Shown here piece after piece: positions 16,274-25,904 of a DNA stretch of 64,000 nt. Under the pieces are notes generated by a model that was given only the letters and a program-made list of their open reading frames with translations, was not told the DNA's origin and searched no databases. How positions within the stretch are numbered: position 1 is the stretch's first letter; every line of letters starts with the position of its first letter. This DNA comes from Chloroflexota bacterium. Its GTDB lineage: Bacteria; Chloroflexota; Anaerolineae; Anaerolineales; Villigracilaceae. The stretch lies in contig JAJYLQ010000017.1 of the NCBI GenBank assembly GCA_021787595.1, positions 41,300 through 105,299 on the forward strand, read 5' to 3'. Made by a program: the position numbers and the translations under genes.

Positions 16274-17596
16274 ATGTCAACCAAAGAAACTCTCATCAGG
16301 AAGTTGCAGGATAAGTCTGCAAAAATTGGAATCCTCGGGATGGGCTATGTGGGAATGCCGCTTGCCGTTGTGTTTGCTGAGGCGGGATTCCATGTGCTGG
16401 GCATTGATCCCGACCAGCGCAAAGTGGATACGTTCAACAAAGGCGTGTCTTACATCCAGGATGTGCCGACCGAAAAAGTTGTCCATTTGCAAAAAGATGG
16501 CAGGTTGAACATAACTGCTGATTTCGCCGCGCTCAAGGAAATGGACGCGGTCAGCATCTGTGTGCCGACGCCGCTGCGTCACACCGGCGACCCGGATATG
16601 TCGTTCATCAACTCGGCGCTCGACCAATTGGAGAAATACGTCCATAAGGGAATGATTGTCGTGCTGGAGTCCACCACGTATCCGGGCACGACGCGGGAGT
16701 TGATGGTCCCGAAGCTGACGGATCAATCTGGACTCCAAGTCGGCGAGGATATCTTCTTATGTTTCTCACCCGAACGCGTCGACCCGGGACGCGAAGATTG
16801 GACGACGCTCAATACGCCCAAAGTGATGGGCGGCATCACCCAAGATTGTGCTGAAGTTGCGACCGCGTGGTATGGCGGCGCGATCAAAACGGTTGTGCCG
16901 GTCTCGTCGGCGGAAGCGGCGGAAATGGCGAAACTGCTCGAGAACACGTTCCGCATGATCAACATCGGACTCGTCAACGAACTGGCGATCATGTGCGAAC
17001 GCCTCGGCGTGGATGTGTGGGAAGTCATCGAAGCCGCGGCCACCAAACCGTTTGGCTTTATGAAGTTCACGCCCGGTCCCGGACTCGGCGGACACTGCAT
17101 CCCGATTGACCCGCTGTACCTTTCATGGAAAATGAAAGAGATGAATTACAATGCACGTTTCATCGAACTGGCGTCGGAGATCAACACCAACATGCCGCGC
17201 TATGTTGCTAATCGCGTTCTCGATGCGATGAACGACCGCGGCAAAGTATTAAAAGGCTCGAAAGTTTTGGTGCTTGGCGTGGCTTATAAGCCTGACATTG
17301 ACGATGTGCGCGAATCGCCTGCGTTGGATGTGATTGCCCTGCTCAAGAAAAAAGGCGCCTACGTTTCGTATCACGACCCGTACATTTCGCAAATCCATCA
17401 CGAGAAGGAAGGCTGGAGGATGGAAACGGTCAAGGATGTAATGAAGGCTGTCGAAGAATCAGACGCGGTGGTGATTGTGACGAATCATAAAGTCTACGAT
17501 TACAAAGCCATTCTCGATTCGGCCTCCTTCATCTTCGACAGCCGCAACGCGTTGAGTAAGATTGCAAAAGACGATCCGAAGGTCGTGAAGTTATAA
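16274..17596 (+). CDS. UDP-N-acetyl-hexosamine 6-dehydrogenase (WbpA-type)
   Basis: A nucleotide-sugar dehydrogenase that oxidises C6 of a UDP-sugar to the uronic acid with NAD+. Residues 15-35 carry the dinucleotide fold (IGILGMGYVGMPLAVVFA). CFSPERVDPGRE near 160 and the catalytic cysteine in GPGLGGHCIPIDPLYLSWK near 270 follow, then the C-terminal domain with LGVAYKPDIDDVRESPAL. The sequence fits the WbpA-like group acting on UDP-GlcNAc better than UDP-glucose dehydrogenases. It opens the polysaccharide locus and precedes a 4-epimerase, suggesting UDP-GlcNAcA to UDP-GalNAcA conversion (inferred). Confidence 0.88.
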   Translation: MSTKETLIRKLQDKSAKIGILGMGYVGMPLAVVFAEAGFHVLGIDPDQRKVDTFNKGVSYIQDVPTEKVVHLQKDGRLNITADFAALKEMDAVSICVPTPLRHTGDPDMSFINSALDQLEKYVHKGMIVVLESTTYPGTTRELMVPKLTDQSGLQVGEDIFLCFSPERVDPGREDWTTLNTPKVMGGITQDCAEVATAWYGGAIKTVVPVSSAEAAEMAKLLENTFRMINIGLVNELAIMCERLGVDVWEVIEAAATKPFGFMKFTPGPGLGGHCIPIDPLYLSWKMKEMNYNARFIELASEINTNMPRYVANRVLDAMNDRGKVLKGSKVLVLGVAYKPDIDDVRESPALDVIALLKKKGAYVSYHDPYISQIHHEKEGWRMETVKDVMKAVEESDAVVIVTNHKVYDYKAILDSASFIFDSRNALSKIAKDDPKVVKL

Positions 17597-17642
17597 GCGT
17601 TTTGCGCTTTGCGTTTTGAAAAAAACGCAAAGCGCAAAACGC
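17597..17642. repeat. Heptad-type perfect hairpin, 21-bp stem with GAAA loop
   Basis: GCGTTTTGCGCTTTGCGTTTT (17597-17617) and its exact complement (17622-17642) flank the tetraloop GAAA. Each arm is built of 7-bp units (GTTTTGC GCTTTGC). It starts one base after the dehydrogenase stop codon and ends 12 bases before the epimerase ATG. It could attenuate, stabilise or process the mRNA between the two genes. Confidence 0.75.
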
Positions 17643-17654
17643 AAGTGAGCAGCT

Positions 17655-18626
17655 ATGTCACATTATTTGGTCACCGGCGCGGCGGGGTTCATCGGTGCGC
17701 GCGCGTCGGAAATGTTGATCGCACAGGGCCATACCGTCACTGGCGTGGACAACCTGAACGATATGTACGATGTTCGCATGAAGGAATATCGTCTCAAGCG
17801 ACTCCAGTCCATGCCGGGATTTACATTCCATAAAGCAGATATCGCCAATAAGGATTCCGTTTTCTCGACGCTCAACGGAAAATATGACGGCCTGATCAAC
17901 TTGGCGGCGTGGGCTGGCGTGCGTACGAGCGTGGAAAATCCATGGGTCTTTGTGGAGTCCACGATTCTTGGCACGGTGAACATGCTCGAATTGTGCCATC
18001 GAAATGGAATCCCGAAATTCATCCTGGCCTCGACTTCAAGCATTTATGGAGCGAATCCTCCTTACCCGACACCCGAAACGGCATCCAGCAGTGAACCGCT
18101 TCAACCTTATGCGGCGAGCAAGAAGGGCGCGGAAGCGATGGCGCACGCCTATCATCATTTATATGATATTGATGTAACCGTGGTACGCTTCTTCACAGTC
18201 TATGGCCCTGCCGGGCGGCCTGATCTTGCGATATTCCGATTCGTGCAATGGATCAGCGAGGGCAAGCCGGTGCGTGTCAACGGCGATGGCGAGCAATCGC
18301 GCGGATTTACTTATATTGACGATATTGCCCGCGGGATCATCGCCGCGCTTAAACCACTTGGATATGAAATTGTCAACCTGGGTGGACATGAAGTCATCAC
18401 GATCAACAATCTGATCAAGTTGACTGAGGAGATCGTGGGGAAGAAAGCCAACGTTCAATATGGCCCGCCGAATCTGGCAGATATGTTTACGAACTGGGCG
18501 GATGTCTCGAAGGCAAAACAACTGCTTGGCTGGCAGCCGCAGGTGAGTCTGCGCGAAGGGGTGAAAAACCTGGTTGACTGGTACGCCGCTGAACGGTCGT
18601 GGGCGAGCGGAATTTTGACTCCATGA
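17655..18626 (+). CDS. NAD-dependent 4-epimerase, UDP-glucuronate epimerase-like
   Basis: An extended short-chain dehydrogenase of 323 residues. VTGAAGFIGARASEML binds NAD, ASTSSIYGANPPYPT supplies the serine and YAASKKGAEAM is the YxxxK catalytic pair. DNLNDMYDVRMKEYRLKRL and RFFTVYGPAGRPDLAIF are characteristic of UDP-glucuronate 4-epimerases. Next to a WbpA-like dehydrogenase it may instead act on UDP-N-acetyl-hexosaminuronate. The stop overlaps the wzx start by four bases. Confidence 0.85.
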   Translation: MSHYLVTGAAGFIGARASEMLIAQGHTVTGVDNLNDMYDVRMKEYRLKRLQSMPGFTFHKADIANKDSVFSTLNGKYDGLINLAAWAGVRTSVENPWVFVESTILGTVNMLELCHRNGIPKFILASTSSIYGANPPYPTPETASSSEPLQPYAASKKGAEAMAHAYHHLYDIDVTVVRFFTVYGPAGRPDLAIFRFVQWISEGKPVRVNGDGEQSRGFTYIDDIARGIIAALKPLGYEIVNLGGHEVITINNLIKLTEEIVGKKANVQYGPPNLADMFTNWADVSKAKQLLGWQPQVSLREGVKNLVDWYAAERSWASGILTP

Positions 18627-19948
18627 ATTTAGTTCAGCGAGTGCGCCAGGATGATTTGCTGAGCAAAGTCATCAATCACAGCGCACATTTATTCAGCAGC
18701 AATTCAATCAGCCTAGTTCTTAGCGTCGTTCAGGGAATCCTCGCGGCGCGCCTGCTTGGACCTGCCGGTTACGGTTTGATTGCCATCGTGATGAGCTATG
18801 CCTCGACGGTCAACGGATTCTTTTCGTTCCGCATGAGCGAAACAGTTGTGCGTTATGGCGGCGAATATCTCGAAAAGGATGAAAAGCAAAAAGCCTCGGC
18901 ATTGATCAAAGCCGCCAGCCTCGGCGAGACGACGGTCTCGGTGCTGGCTTTTATCGTTGTGGTTTTATCGGCCGGCATCGCCACGCGTTCGATTGCTAAA
19001 ACGCCCGGCACGGAATGGATGTTCATCGTTTACAGCCTCGGTCTACTGGCGAACTTCAACACGGAAACGTCCACCGGCATTTTGCAGATCACAGATCATG
19101 TGAAATTGCGCGGGACGATCAATTTGATTCAAAGTATCGCTTCGGCGTTGATTATCGGCGCGGCGTTTTTATTGAAAGGCAGTCTGGCGATTATCCTGAT
19201 CGCGTATTTGCTCGGCAAAGCCATTCTCGGGCTTGGGCTTTTCATCGCCGCGCAGATCCAATTGCATCGCGTTTTGGGTCAAGGCTGGTATCGTGCGCCG
19301 TTTTCTGTTTTGCCGTCGTTCGGGGAATTATTCCGTTTTGCGTTCACATCCAATTTGAGCGCGACGGCGATTTTGATTTTCCGTGAAAGCGAAATTTTGT
19401 GGATTGGATATTTTCTGACCAGCGAAGCGGCGGGATATTATAAAGTCGCGTACACGATCATCAGCTTGCTTTCCGTCCCAGCCGATCCGTTGATTCTGAC
19501 GGTCTATCCGGAACTCAACCGGCTCATCGTTCAAAAAGCCTGGCCGCGTTTGCGCGATTTCCTCCGCAAAGTCACAACGCTTGCTTTTGCATACAATATC
19601 CTGCTGGCGCTCGGCTTTGTTGTACTTGGACGCTGGGTGCTTTGGATTTATGGCCCGAAATATGTTGTGGCTTATCCGGCTTTGATCGCTTTATTGATTG
19701 GCATGGTTTTCAATTACACTTTGTTTTGGAATCGTCCGTTGTTATTATCGTTCAATTTGCCAGCTTTCCCGCTGTGGGCGACTCTGATCGCGGGCGTTCT
19801 CAAAGTTGGGCTGGCGTTTCCGCTCGTGCCGCGTTATGGATACGTGATGGAAGCAGCTTTGCTTTCGATGTACTACATTCTTTCTGTTGGATTGATCGTC
19901 TGGCGCGGGATGAAAGAATTGAAACAACAAGAGTCTTTGCTAACTTGA
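18623..19948 (+). CDS. Polysaccharide flippase Wzx (MOP/PST family)
   Basis: A 441-residue protein with 12-14 predicted membrane helices of the polysaccharide transporter family, which flips undecaprenyl-linked repeat units across the membrane. The start HLFSSNSISLVLSVVQGILA and RLLGPAGYGLIAIVMSYAST near residue 50 are typical. The ATG at 18623 overlaps the epimerase stop (ATGA) and is preferred over the upstream GTG. The last heptad-repeat unit of the following spacer overlaps its stop codon. No Wzy polymerase could be named in the window. Confidence 0.85.
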   Translation: MNLVQRVRQDDLLSKVINHSAHLFSSNSISLVLSVVQGILAARLLGPAGYGLIAIVMSYASTVNGFFSFRMSETVVRYGGEYLEKDEKQKASALIKAASLGETTVSVLAFIVVVLSAGIATRSIAKTPGTEWMFIVYSLGLLANFNTETSTGILQITDHVKLRGTINLIQSIASALIIGAAFLLKGSLAIILIAYLLGKAILGLGLFIAAQIQLHRVLGQGWYRAPFSVLPSFGELFRFAFTSNLSATAILIFRESEILWIGYFLTSEAAGYYKVAYTIISLLSVPADPLILTVYPELNRLIVQKAWPRLRDFLRKVTTLAFAYNILLALGFVVLGRWVLWIYGPKYVVAYPALIALLIGMVFNYTLFWNRPLLLSFNLPAFPLWATLIAGVLKVGLAFPLVPRYGYVMEAALLSMYYILSVGLIVWRGMKELKQQESLLT

Positions 19949-19974
19949 CACTTGACACCTGATACTTGACACCC
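19943..19974. repeat. Heptanucleotide array (ACTTGAC units)
   Basis: ACTTGAC ACTTGAC ACCTGAT ACTTGAC ACCC: four consecutive 7-bp units of one orientation fill the gap between wzx and the GT4 gene, running up to the ATG. The same words recur at 48587-48619 and 53625-53652. Confidence 0.75.
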
Positions 19975-21102
19975 ATGAAGATTGCTATTATTACAAATTC
20001 ACGTATTCCCTCATTGACTGCCAACTCGATTCAGGCGATGAAAGTCTGCGACGCGTTAACGGAACTGGGCCATAAATTGCGCGTCTTTGCCCCGCGTGAA
20101 GTTGAACCTGCGTCATGGGATGATCTCGCCGCGCATTATGGTTTGCGTTTTGCGTTTCGAATTGATTGGCTGCCTTCCGCTCCCGCCTTCAAACGTTTTG
20201 ATTTTATATGGTATGCTCAATCCGCTGCGCGCAAATTCAATGCGGACTTAATTTATACCTGGCTTCCGCAATCCGCCGCGATTGGACTTTGGCAAGGTTA
20301 TCCGATGATTCTCGAAATGCACGCAGATGTTCTCGGGCGGCTCGGCCCGTGGTGGCTGCGTCAGTTTTGGATGAGGCGCGGGCGCAAGCGGCTGCTGGTC
20401 ACAACGTCAGCGTTGAGAAAAGCCTTGGAACGTTCGACCCGCCTCGAATTCCCGGGTGATGCGGTGCAGGTTGCCCCGAACGGCGTTGACCTCGATCGGT
20501 ACGCGCATCTGCCAAATCCCGCCGAGGCGCGCCGCCAATTGAATCTCAAAGATGGATTGACGGTTGGCTTCACCGGTCATTTTTATGCGGGCCGCGGCAT
20601 GGACTTGTTGTTCGAGTTGGCGCGTATGCTGCCGAATGTAAATTTTCTTTGGGTTGGCGGCACGCCAGACGCGGTCGAGGAATGGCGAACAAAGTTGAAC
20701 GCCGCGCGCATCACGAATGTAATGTTGACCGGCTTCATCGAAAACAGCCGCCTGCCGCTTTATCAAGCTGCCGCCGATATTCTGCTGATGCCGTATGATC
20801 GTTCGATTGCGGGCAGCAGCGGACAGGATATTGCGGAAGGCATCAACCCGATGAAAATGTTCGAATACATGGCGGCGGGACGTGCGATCATCACCGCAGA
20901 TTTACCGGTGATCCGCGAAGTGTTGGACGAAACATGCGCTGTCTTTTGCCCGCCGGGCGATGTGGACGCGTGGAAGTCCGCGATTGAAAATTTATTAAGT
21001 GATAAAAAGCGCCGTGACGAACTAGCTTCGAACGCGCGGCGCGAATCTGAAAAATATACCTGGCTTGCGCGTGCTCAACGCGCGTTAGATGGAATTATAT
21101 GA
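19975..21102 (+). CDS. GT4 family glycosyltransferase
   Basis: A 375-residue GT-B glycosyltransferase. The N-terminal half starts MKIAIITNSRIPSLTANSIQ. The C-terminal donor half has VGFTGHFYAGRGMDLL near 190, LTGFIENSRLPLYQAAADILL near 245 and GINPMKMFEYMAAGRAIITAD near 290, where the E near the end of the motif binds the sugar nucleotide. The start is the ATG at 19975, directly after a heptad array; the upstream TTG lies inside that array. It overlaps the next gene by four bases. Acceptor and donor are unknown. Confidence 0.85.
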   Translation: MKIAIITNSRIPSLTANSIQAMKVCDALTELGHKLRVFAPREVEPASWDDLAAHYGLRFAFRIDWLPSAPAFKRFDFIWYAQSAARKFNADLIYTWLPQSAAIGLWQGYPMILEMHADVLGRLGPWWLRQFWMRRGRKRLLVTTSALRKALERSTRLEFPGDAVQVAPNGVDLDRYAHLPNPAEARRQLNLKDGLTVGFTGHFYAGRGMDLLFELARMLPNVNFLWVGGTPDAVEEWRTKLNAARITNVMLTGFIENSRLPLYQAAADILLMPYDRSIAGSSGQDIAEGINPMKMFEYMAAGRAIITADLPVIREVLDETCAVFCPPGDVDAWKSAIENLLSDKKRRDELASNARRESEKYTWLARAQRALDGII

Positions 21103-22801
21103 AATCACAATATCTTTTTGCCAAAGACTTTATTTTTCTTGTTCCCATTGCGTTAATCATCGGCGCGGGATTAGCCGCGCTGCAAAGCCCTCCATTTTGG
21201 GTTGGCTGGCTTGGATTTTCTGCTTTGCTCTTGCTCGGCCTCATTGGGATGATCGTTTTATGGCGCTGGGCTGGAAGTGGCAAAGCGCTGGCGTGGATGA
21301 CCGGCTTGGCGCTTTTATTGCGTCTTGCATCCGGCGTTGCGGTTTATATCGCGTTGCCGATCAACGGTCATAACGTTCCCGATGACAAAGCCGGTTTCGT
21401 TTTCACCGACGCGCATCGCCGCGACGATCAAGCCTGGCAGTTGGCAAGTTCCGGCCAATCGCTTTTCGCCGCCTTCGATAAAACCTATTACACCGATCAA
21501 TATGGCGGTTTGCTCGCATTGAGCGCGTTAACTTATAAAGTTTTTTCGCCAGATGCTCATCGTCCATTGCTAATTCTTCTGCTCGCGGCGTTGACCGCGG
21601 CTCTCGGCGTGCCTTTCTTTTATAAAGCCACGCGTCTTCTCTGGGATCCTTCGCCTTCGCTCACCGTTCGTGCCGCCGTAGGTGGCCTGTGTGCCACGAA
21701 CAGCGGCGGTGGCGCCATGGCGCCACGAGACGGCAGGACAGGTTCTCAGCTGGCTCTCGTTGCCTCGTGGCTTTTCGTTCTCTATCCAGAGTCCATTCTG
21801 ACAGGCGGCGCGCAGATGCGCGAGCCTTTTCTGTTGACATTCATCGCGATGGCGTTGTGGGGATTCGCAGCGTGGCTGAAGCAAGGCGAGAATCAAACCG
21901 AAGGTTCATCCAATCGAAGCAGTTTCATTTGGATGGGCGCGGCCTTGATCGGCATGTTGTTGGTTTCACCCGCCATGGCGTTGGCATTGATCGTTTTGTT
22001 CGTTGGCTGGTTGTGGCTCCGGGGCGAACATAAACGTTTGCCGGTGTCCGTTTTGGTCGGCGTGGGAGTTGCTTTCTTCGTTGGCATTTTATTTTTATCC
22101 TGGAGTCTCGCTCGTCAAAATGATTTTGGCGGCGGGTCGGCAATTGCTGCTGTATTGAATTGGCCGCGACATTCAGTTTTGTATGTTATCCATCAACTTA
22201 AAAGCGGGTCAGGACAAATACAGAATGTTTTTTCCAAGATGAATCCGTTGATGCAATTCCTATTTGTAGTCGGATATGGAATCACCCAGCCGGTTCTGCC
22301 TCCCGCGTTTTTCGAGCCGACCACGTTGACCTGGCACATCATTGCCATCTTCCGCTCGATTGGATGGTATATCATGCTGCCGTTGTTGATCTACGCTCCG
22401 ATTGCCGCGTGGCGATCCGCACCCGGACGCGAACGACGCCTGTGGCTGTGGCTTACGGCTTTCGTCTGGATGTGGATCTTGATCGCGGATATCCGCGCCG
22501 GCGGAAGTCAATGGGATAATCCGCGTTACCGCCTCATCTTCTTCGGAATCGAAGCGCTGGTCATCGGGTATGCGTGGCTGTGGTGGCGCGATCATCGCGA
22601 TTCGTGGCTGCCTCGAATCCTGGCGTTGGAAGTGTTGTGCGTCCTTCTTTACGGACAATGGTATGTAGCGCGCTATGTGACCAAATCATTGAGTATGCAT
22701 TTGCCAATCATGGTTGTGCTTCTCATCAGCCTGGTCCTAGCGGCACTGATATTTGCTGGCGGGTGGGCATGGGACCGTTGGCGCGGCGCAAAAAAGCGTG
22801 C

Positions 22802-22805
<4 letters not shown>
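21099..22805 (+). CDS. GT-C-like polytopic membrane protein with in-frame repeat insertion
   Basis: A 568-residue protein with about 10-12 membrane helices. The first extracellular loop has FTDAHRRDDQAWQLA, an acidic pair where GT-C enzymes (GT39/ArnT type) place their catalytic residues, so a polyprenyl-linked glycosyltransferase is possible. Around residues 190-224 the chain reads RAAVGGLCATNSGGGAMAPR, encoded by DNA with inverted gttcgtg/cacgaac words; this looks like a translated repeat between two hydrophobic segments. It overlaps the GT4 gene by four bases and is the last gene before the gmd promoter. Confidence 0.6.
21669..21768. repeat. Repeat-like in-frame insertion inside GT-C-like gene
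   Basis: Inverted words GTTCGTG and CACGAAC plus GTGGCGCCATGGCGCCAC form short palindromes here. The encoded Gly/Ala/Arg-rich stretch interrupts an otherwise hydrophobic protein. The 3' end of tsaE (14410-14440) contains a similar ttcgtgctcgcggcacgaac word. Confidence 0.45.
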
Positions 22806-23834
<1,029 letters not shown>

Positions 23835-23870
23835 CGATTGCCCCGCTTTTCGGTGCAACTTAGGAAGTGA

Positions 23871-24833
23871 ATGCCTTATCTGTCGCTCGTCATCCCCGTT
23901 TATAACGAAGAGGAGAATCTGTCTCTGCTCTTCGACGCGATCCAACAGGCGATGCGCTCGCTGAAAAAAACGTGGGAAGTGGTTTTCGTGGATGACGGCA
24001 GTTCCGATGAAAGTCTCGACGTTCTCCGATCTTTGGTTCAGGCCGATCCGCAGCACATCCGTGTGGTGGCGTTCCGGCGCAACTTCGGCCAGACGGCGGC
24101 CATCGCGGCCGGCATTGACCATTCGGAAGGCGAGATCGTTATCCTGCTCGACGCCGATCTGCAGAACGATCCGGCTGATATTCCGCTGCTTCTGTCGAAA
24201 CTGGACGAAGGTTACGATGTGGTCAGCGGCTGGCGCAGGGATCGAAAGGACAATGCGATCACGCGCACGCTGCCGTCGGTGATGGCGAACGGTTTGATCT
24301 CGTGGGTGACCGGCGTTCACTTGCATGATTACGGATGCACGCTCAAAGCGTATCGCCGCGACGCGCTCGAAGGTTTTCGTTTATATGGCGAGATGCATCG
24401 CTTCATCCCGGTCTTCGCGCATTCCATCGGCGCGCGCATTACGGAAGTCGAAGTTCATCATCACGCGCGTCGTTTCGGCAAAGCCAAATACGGACTCGAA
24501 CGCACATTGAAAGTCGTGCTGGATTTGTTCACGGTCAAGTTTCTTTTGGATTACGCCAACAAGCCCATTTATCTTTTCGGCGGCACCGGCATCTCTTTCA
24601 TCCTGATCGGCGGCCTGACTTTGCTTTACCTTTTCTTCCGCCGCGTATTCCAGAACGTTGCGATTCTCGGTTCGCCCTTCTTTCAACTGGCGGTCATGTT
24701 CATCATCCTCGGCTTCCAATCCATTTTGATGGGATTGATCGCCGAGTTGCTGGTTCGAACGTATCACGAGTCCCAGCATAAGCCGACGTACACGGTACGC
24801 GAGATCATCCGCCTCGATAAAAGGAAGAAATGA
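23871..24833 (+). CDS. GT2 family glycosyltransferase, DPM1/GtrB-type
   Basis: A 320-residue membrane-bound GT2. The cytoplasmic catalytic domain (1-230) starts YLSLVIPVYNEEENLSLL and has VFVDDGSSDESLDVL, the LDADLQNDPADIP DxD region and GCTLKAYRR. Two C-terminal membrane helices follow (about 235-255 and 270-295), as in undecaprenyl-phosphate sugar transferases such as GtrB/ArnC. It probably loads a sugar on polyprenyl phosphate, supplying GT-C enzymes. It overlaps the flippase-like gene by four bases. Confidence 0.88.
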   Translation: MPYLSLVIPVYNEEENLSLLFDAIQQAMRSLKKTWEVVFVDDGSSDESLDVLRSLVQADPQHIRVVAFRRNFGQTAAIAAGIDHSEGEIVILLDADLQNDPADIPLLLSKLDEGYDVVSGWRRDRKDNAITRTLPSVMANGLISWVTGVHLHDYGCTLKAYRRDALEGFRLYGEMHRFIPVFAHSIGARITEVEVHHHARRFGKAKYGLERTLKVVLDLFTVKFLLDYANKPIYLFGGTGISFILIGGLTLLYLFFRRVFQNVAILGSPFFQLAVMFIILGFQSILMGLIAELLVRTYHESQHKPTYTVREIIRLDKRKK

Positions 24834-25747
24834 ACGTTCGAGTTTCGGACCGGCGTCAATTTGTTTTCCGGTTGATCGGCACATTGCTGTCCATCGGCTT
24901 GATCGTTCTCCTCGTCCGGCAGGGCGGCTGGGCAGACATCGTGGATGCGTTAAAGAAAATTTCGCTTTCGAATGTTTTGCTGGCACTCGTTTTTATTGTG
25001 GCTTCCAGATTTTTCGTGATCGGGCGCTGGTATGTCCTTCTGCGTTCGGGCGGCGTGAAGATTTCTTTTTCCGACGCGGCGGCTTTGACTTTTACCGGCC
25101 TCTTTTCCTCCAACTTTTTGCCGACGACCATCGGCGGTGACGTGGTGCGACTCGTCGGCGCGATGCAGATGGGATATGACCGCGCGGTTTGTGTCGCCTC
25201 GATTGCCGCGGACCGGTTGGTCGGCATGCTCGGAATGTTCTTTGCTTTGCCCTTTGGCCTGGTTCCCGCGTTCCAGAGCCTTCATGGTCCGCTTAGCGAA
25301 TCCATTGCGTTTGGCGCGTTATTCACTCGCCTGTGGGATTTCATCAAACGAACGGTCCAAACATTTTCGATCTGGCTCCAAAAACCGCTTGCCATTTTCG
25401 GCGCGCTTTGCTGCACGTGGGGACACATGCTTTGCACTTTTGCTGCTTTCTCGATTTTAATCAACGGCCTTGGCGGATCTGTTCCTTTCTGGCTGGTGGC
25501 CGGGCTTTGGAGCCTTGCTTATTTTGTCACCCTCATTCCCATTTCGATCAACGGCTACGGCGTGCAGGAACTTTCGCTGACGTTTTTGTTCTCGTCAGTC
25601 GCCGGATTAAACACAGGCGTCAGTTTGACGGTGGCGGTTTTGATCCGCGCTTTGTATCTGGCGATCAGCCTCGTCGGCGCGATCTATCTGCCCGGCATCC
25701 TGGCTGCAATGGACACCGACCGCGTCGTGGATGAAGCTGGGGAATAA
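24830..25747 (+). CDS. Lysylphosphatidylglycerol synthase TM-region (UPF0104) flippase-like protein
   Basis: A 305-residue protein with about eight membrane helices matching the LPG_synthase_TM/UPF0104 family. NFLPTTIGGDVVRLVGAMQMG near residue 100 and SINGYGVQELSLTFLF near 245 are its conserved loops. Stand-alone members often sit in glycan clusters and are thought to act in lipid or lipid-linked sugar translocation; the activity is not established. It is coupled to the GT2 gene by ATGA. A paralogue is at 32003. Confidence 0.85.
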   Translation: MNVRVSDRRQFVFRLIGTLLSIGLIVLLVRQGGWADIVDALKKISLSNVLLALVFIVASRFFVIGRWYVLLRSGGVKISFSDAAALTFTGLFSSNFLPTTIGGDVVRLVGAMQMGYDRAVCVASIAADRLVGMLGMFFALPFGLVPAFQSLHGPLSESIAFGALFTRLWDFIKRTVQTFSIWLQKPLAIFGALCCTWGHMLCTFAAFSILINGLGGSVPFWLVAGLWSLAYFVTLIPISINGYGVQELSLTFLFSSVAGLNTGVSLTVAVLIRALYLAISLVGAIYLPGILAAMDTDRVVDEAGE

Positions 25748-25756
25748 ATTCATCTG

Positions 25757-25823
25757 TGCGTCGCACCTTGTTTAACGGGAATGTCTCAAGCGAAATCCAA
25801 TCCCGCTTGACAGGTGCGGCGCA
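25757..25823. repeat. Imperfect inverted repeat (GTCGCACC...GGTGCGGC)
   Basis: TGCGTCGCACCTTG...AACGGGA pairs with TCCCGCTTGACAGGTGCGGC, an imperfect stem of over 20 bp with a loop of about 20 bases, ten bases after the flippase-like gene. It may terminate transcription. A second small hairpin, GCGACTTtcAAGTCGC, follows at about 25869-25884 before the next gene. Confidence 0.5.
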
Positions 25824-25904
25824 TGAATCGGCGCGGACTCCCGCTTTACGATAAAATCAGGCTTTGTGTAGCGCGACTTTCAAGTCGCAGCAAAGGCGGC
25901 GCGA

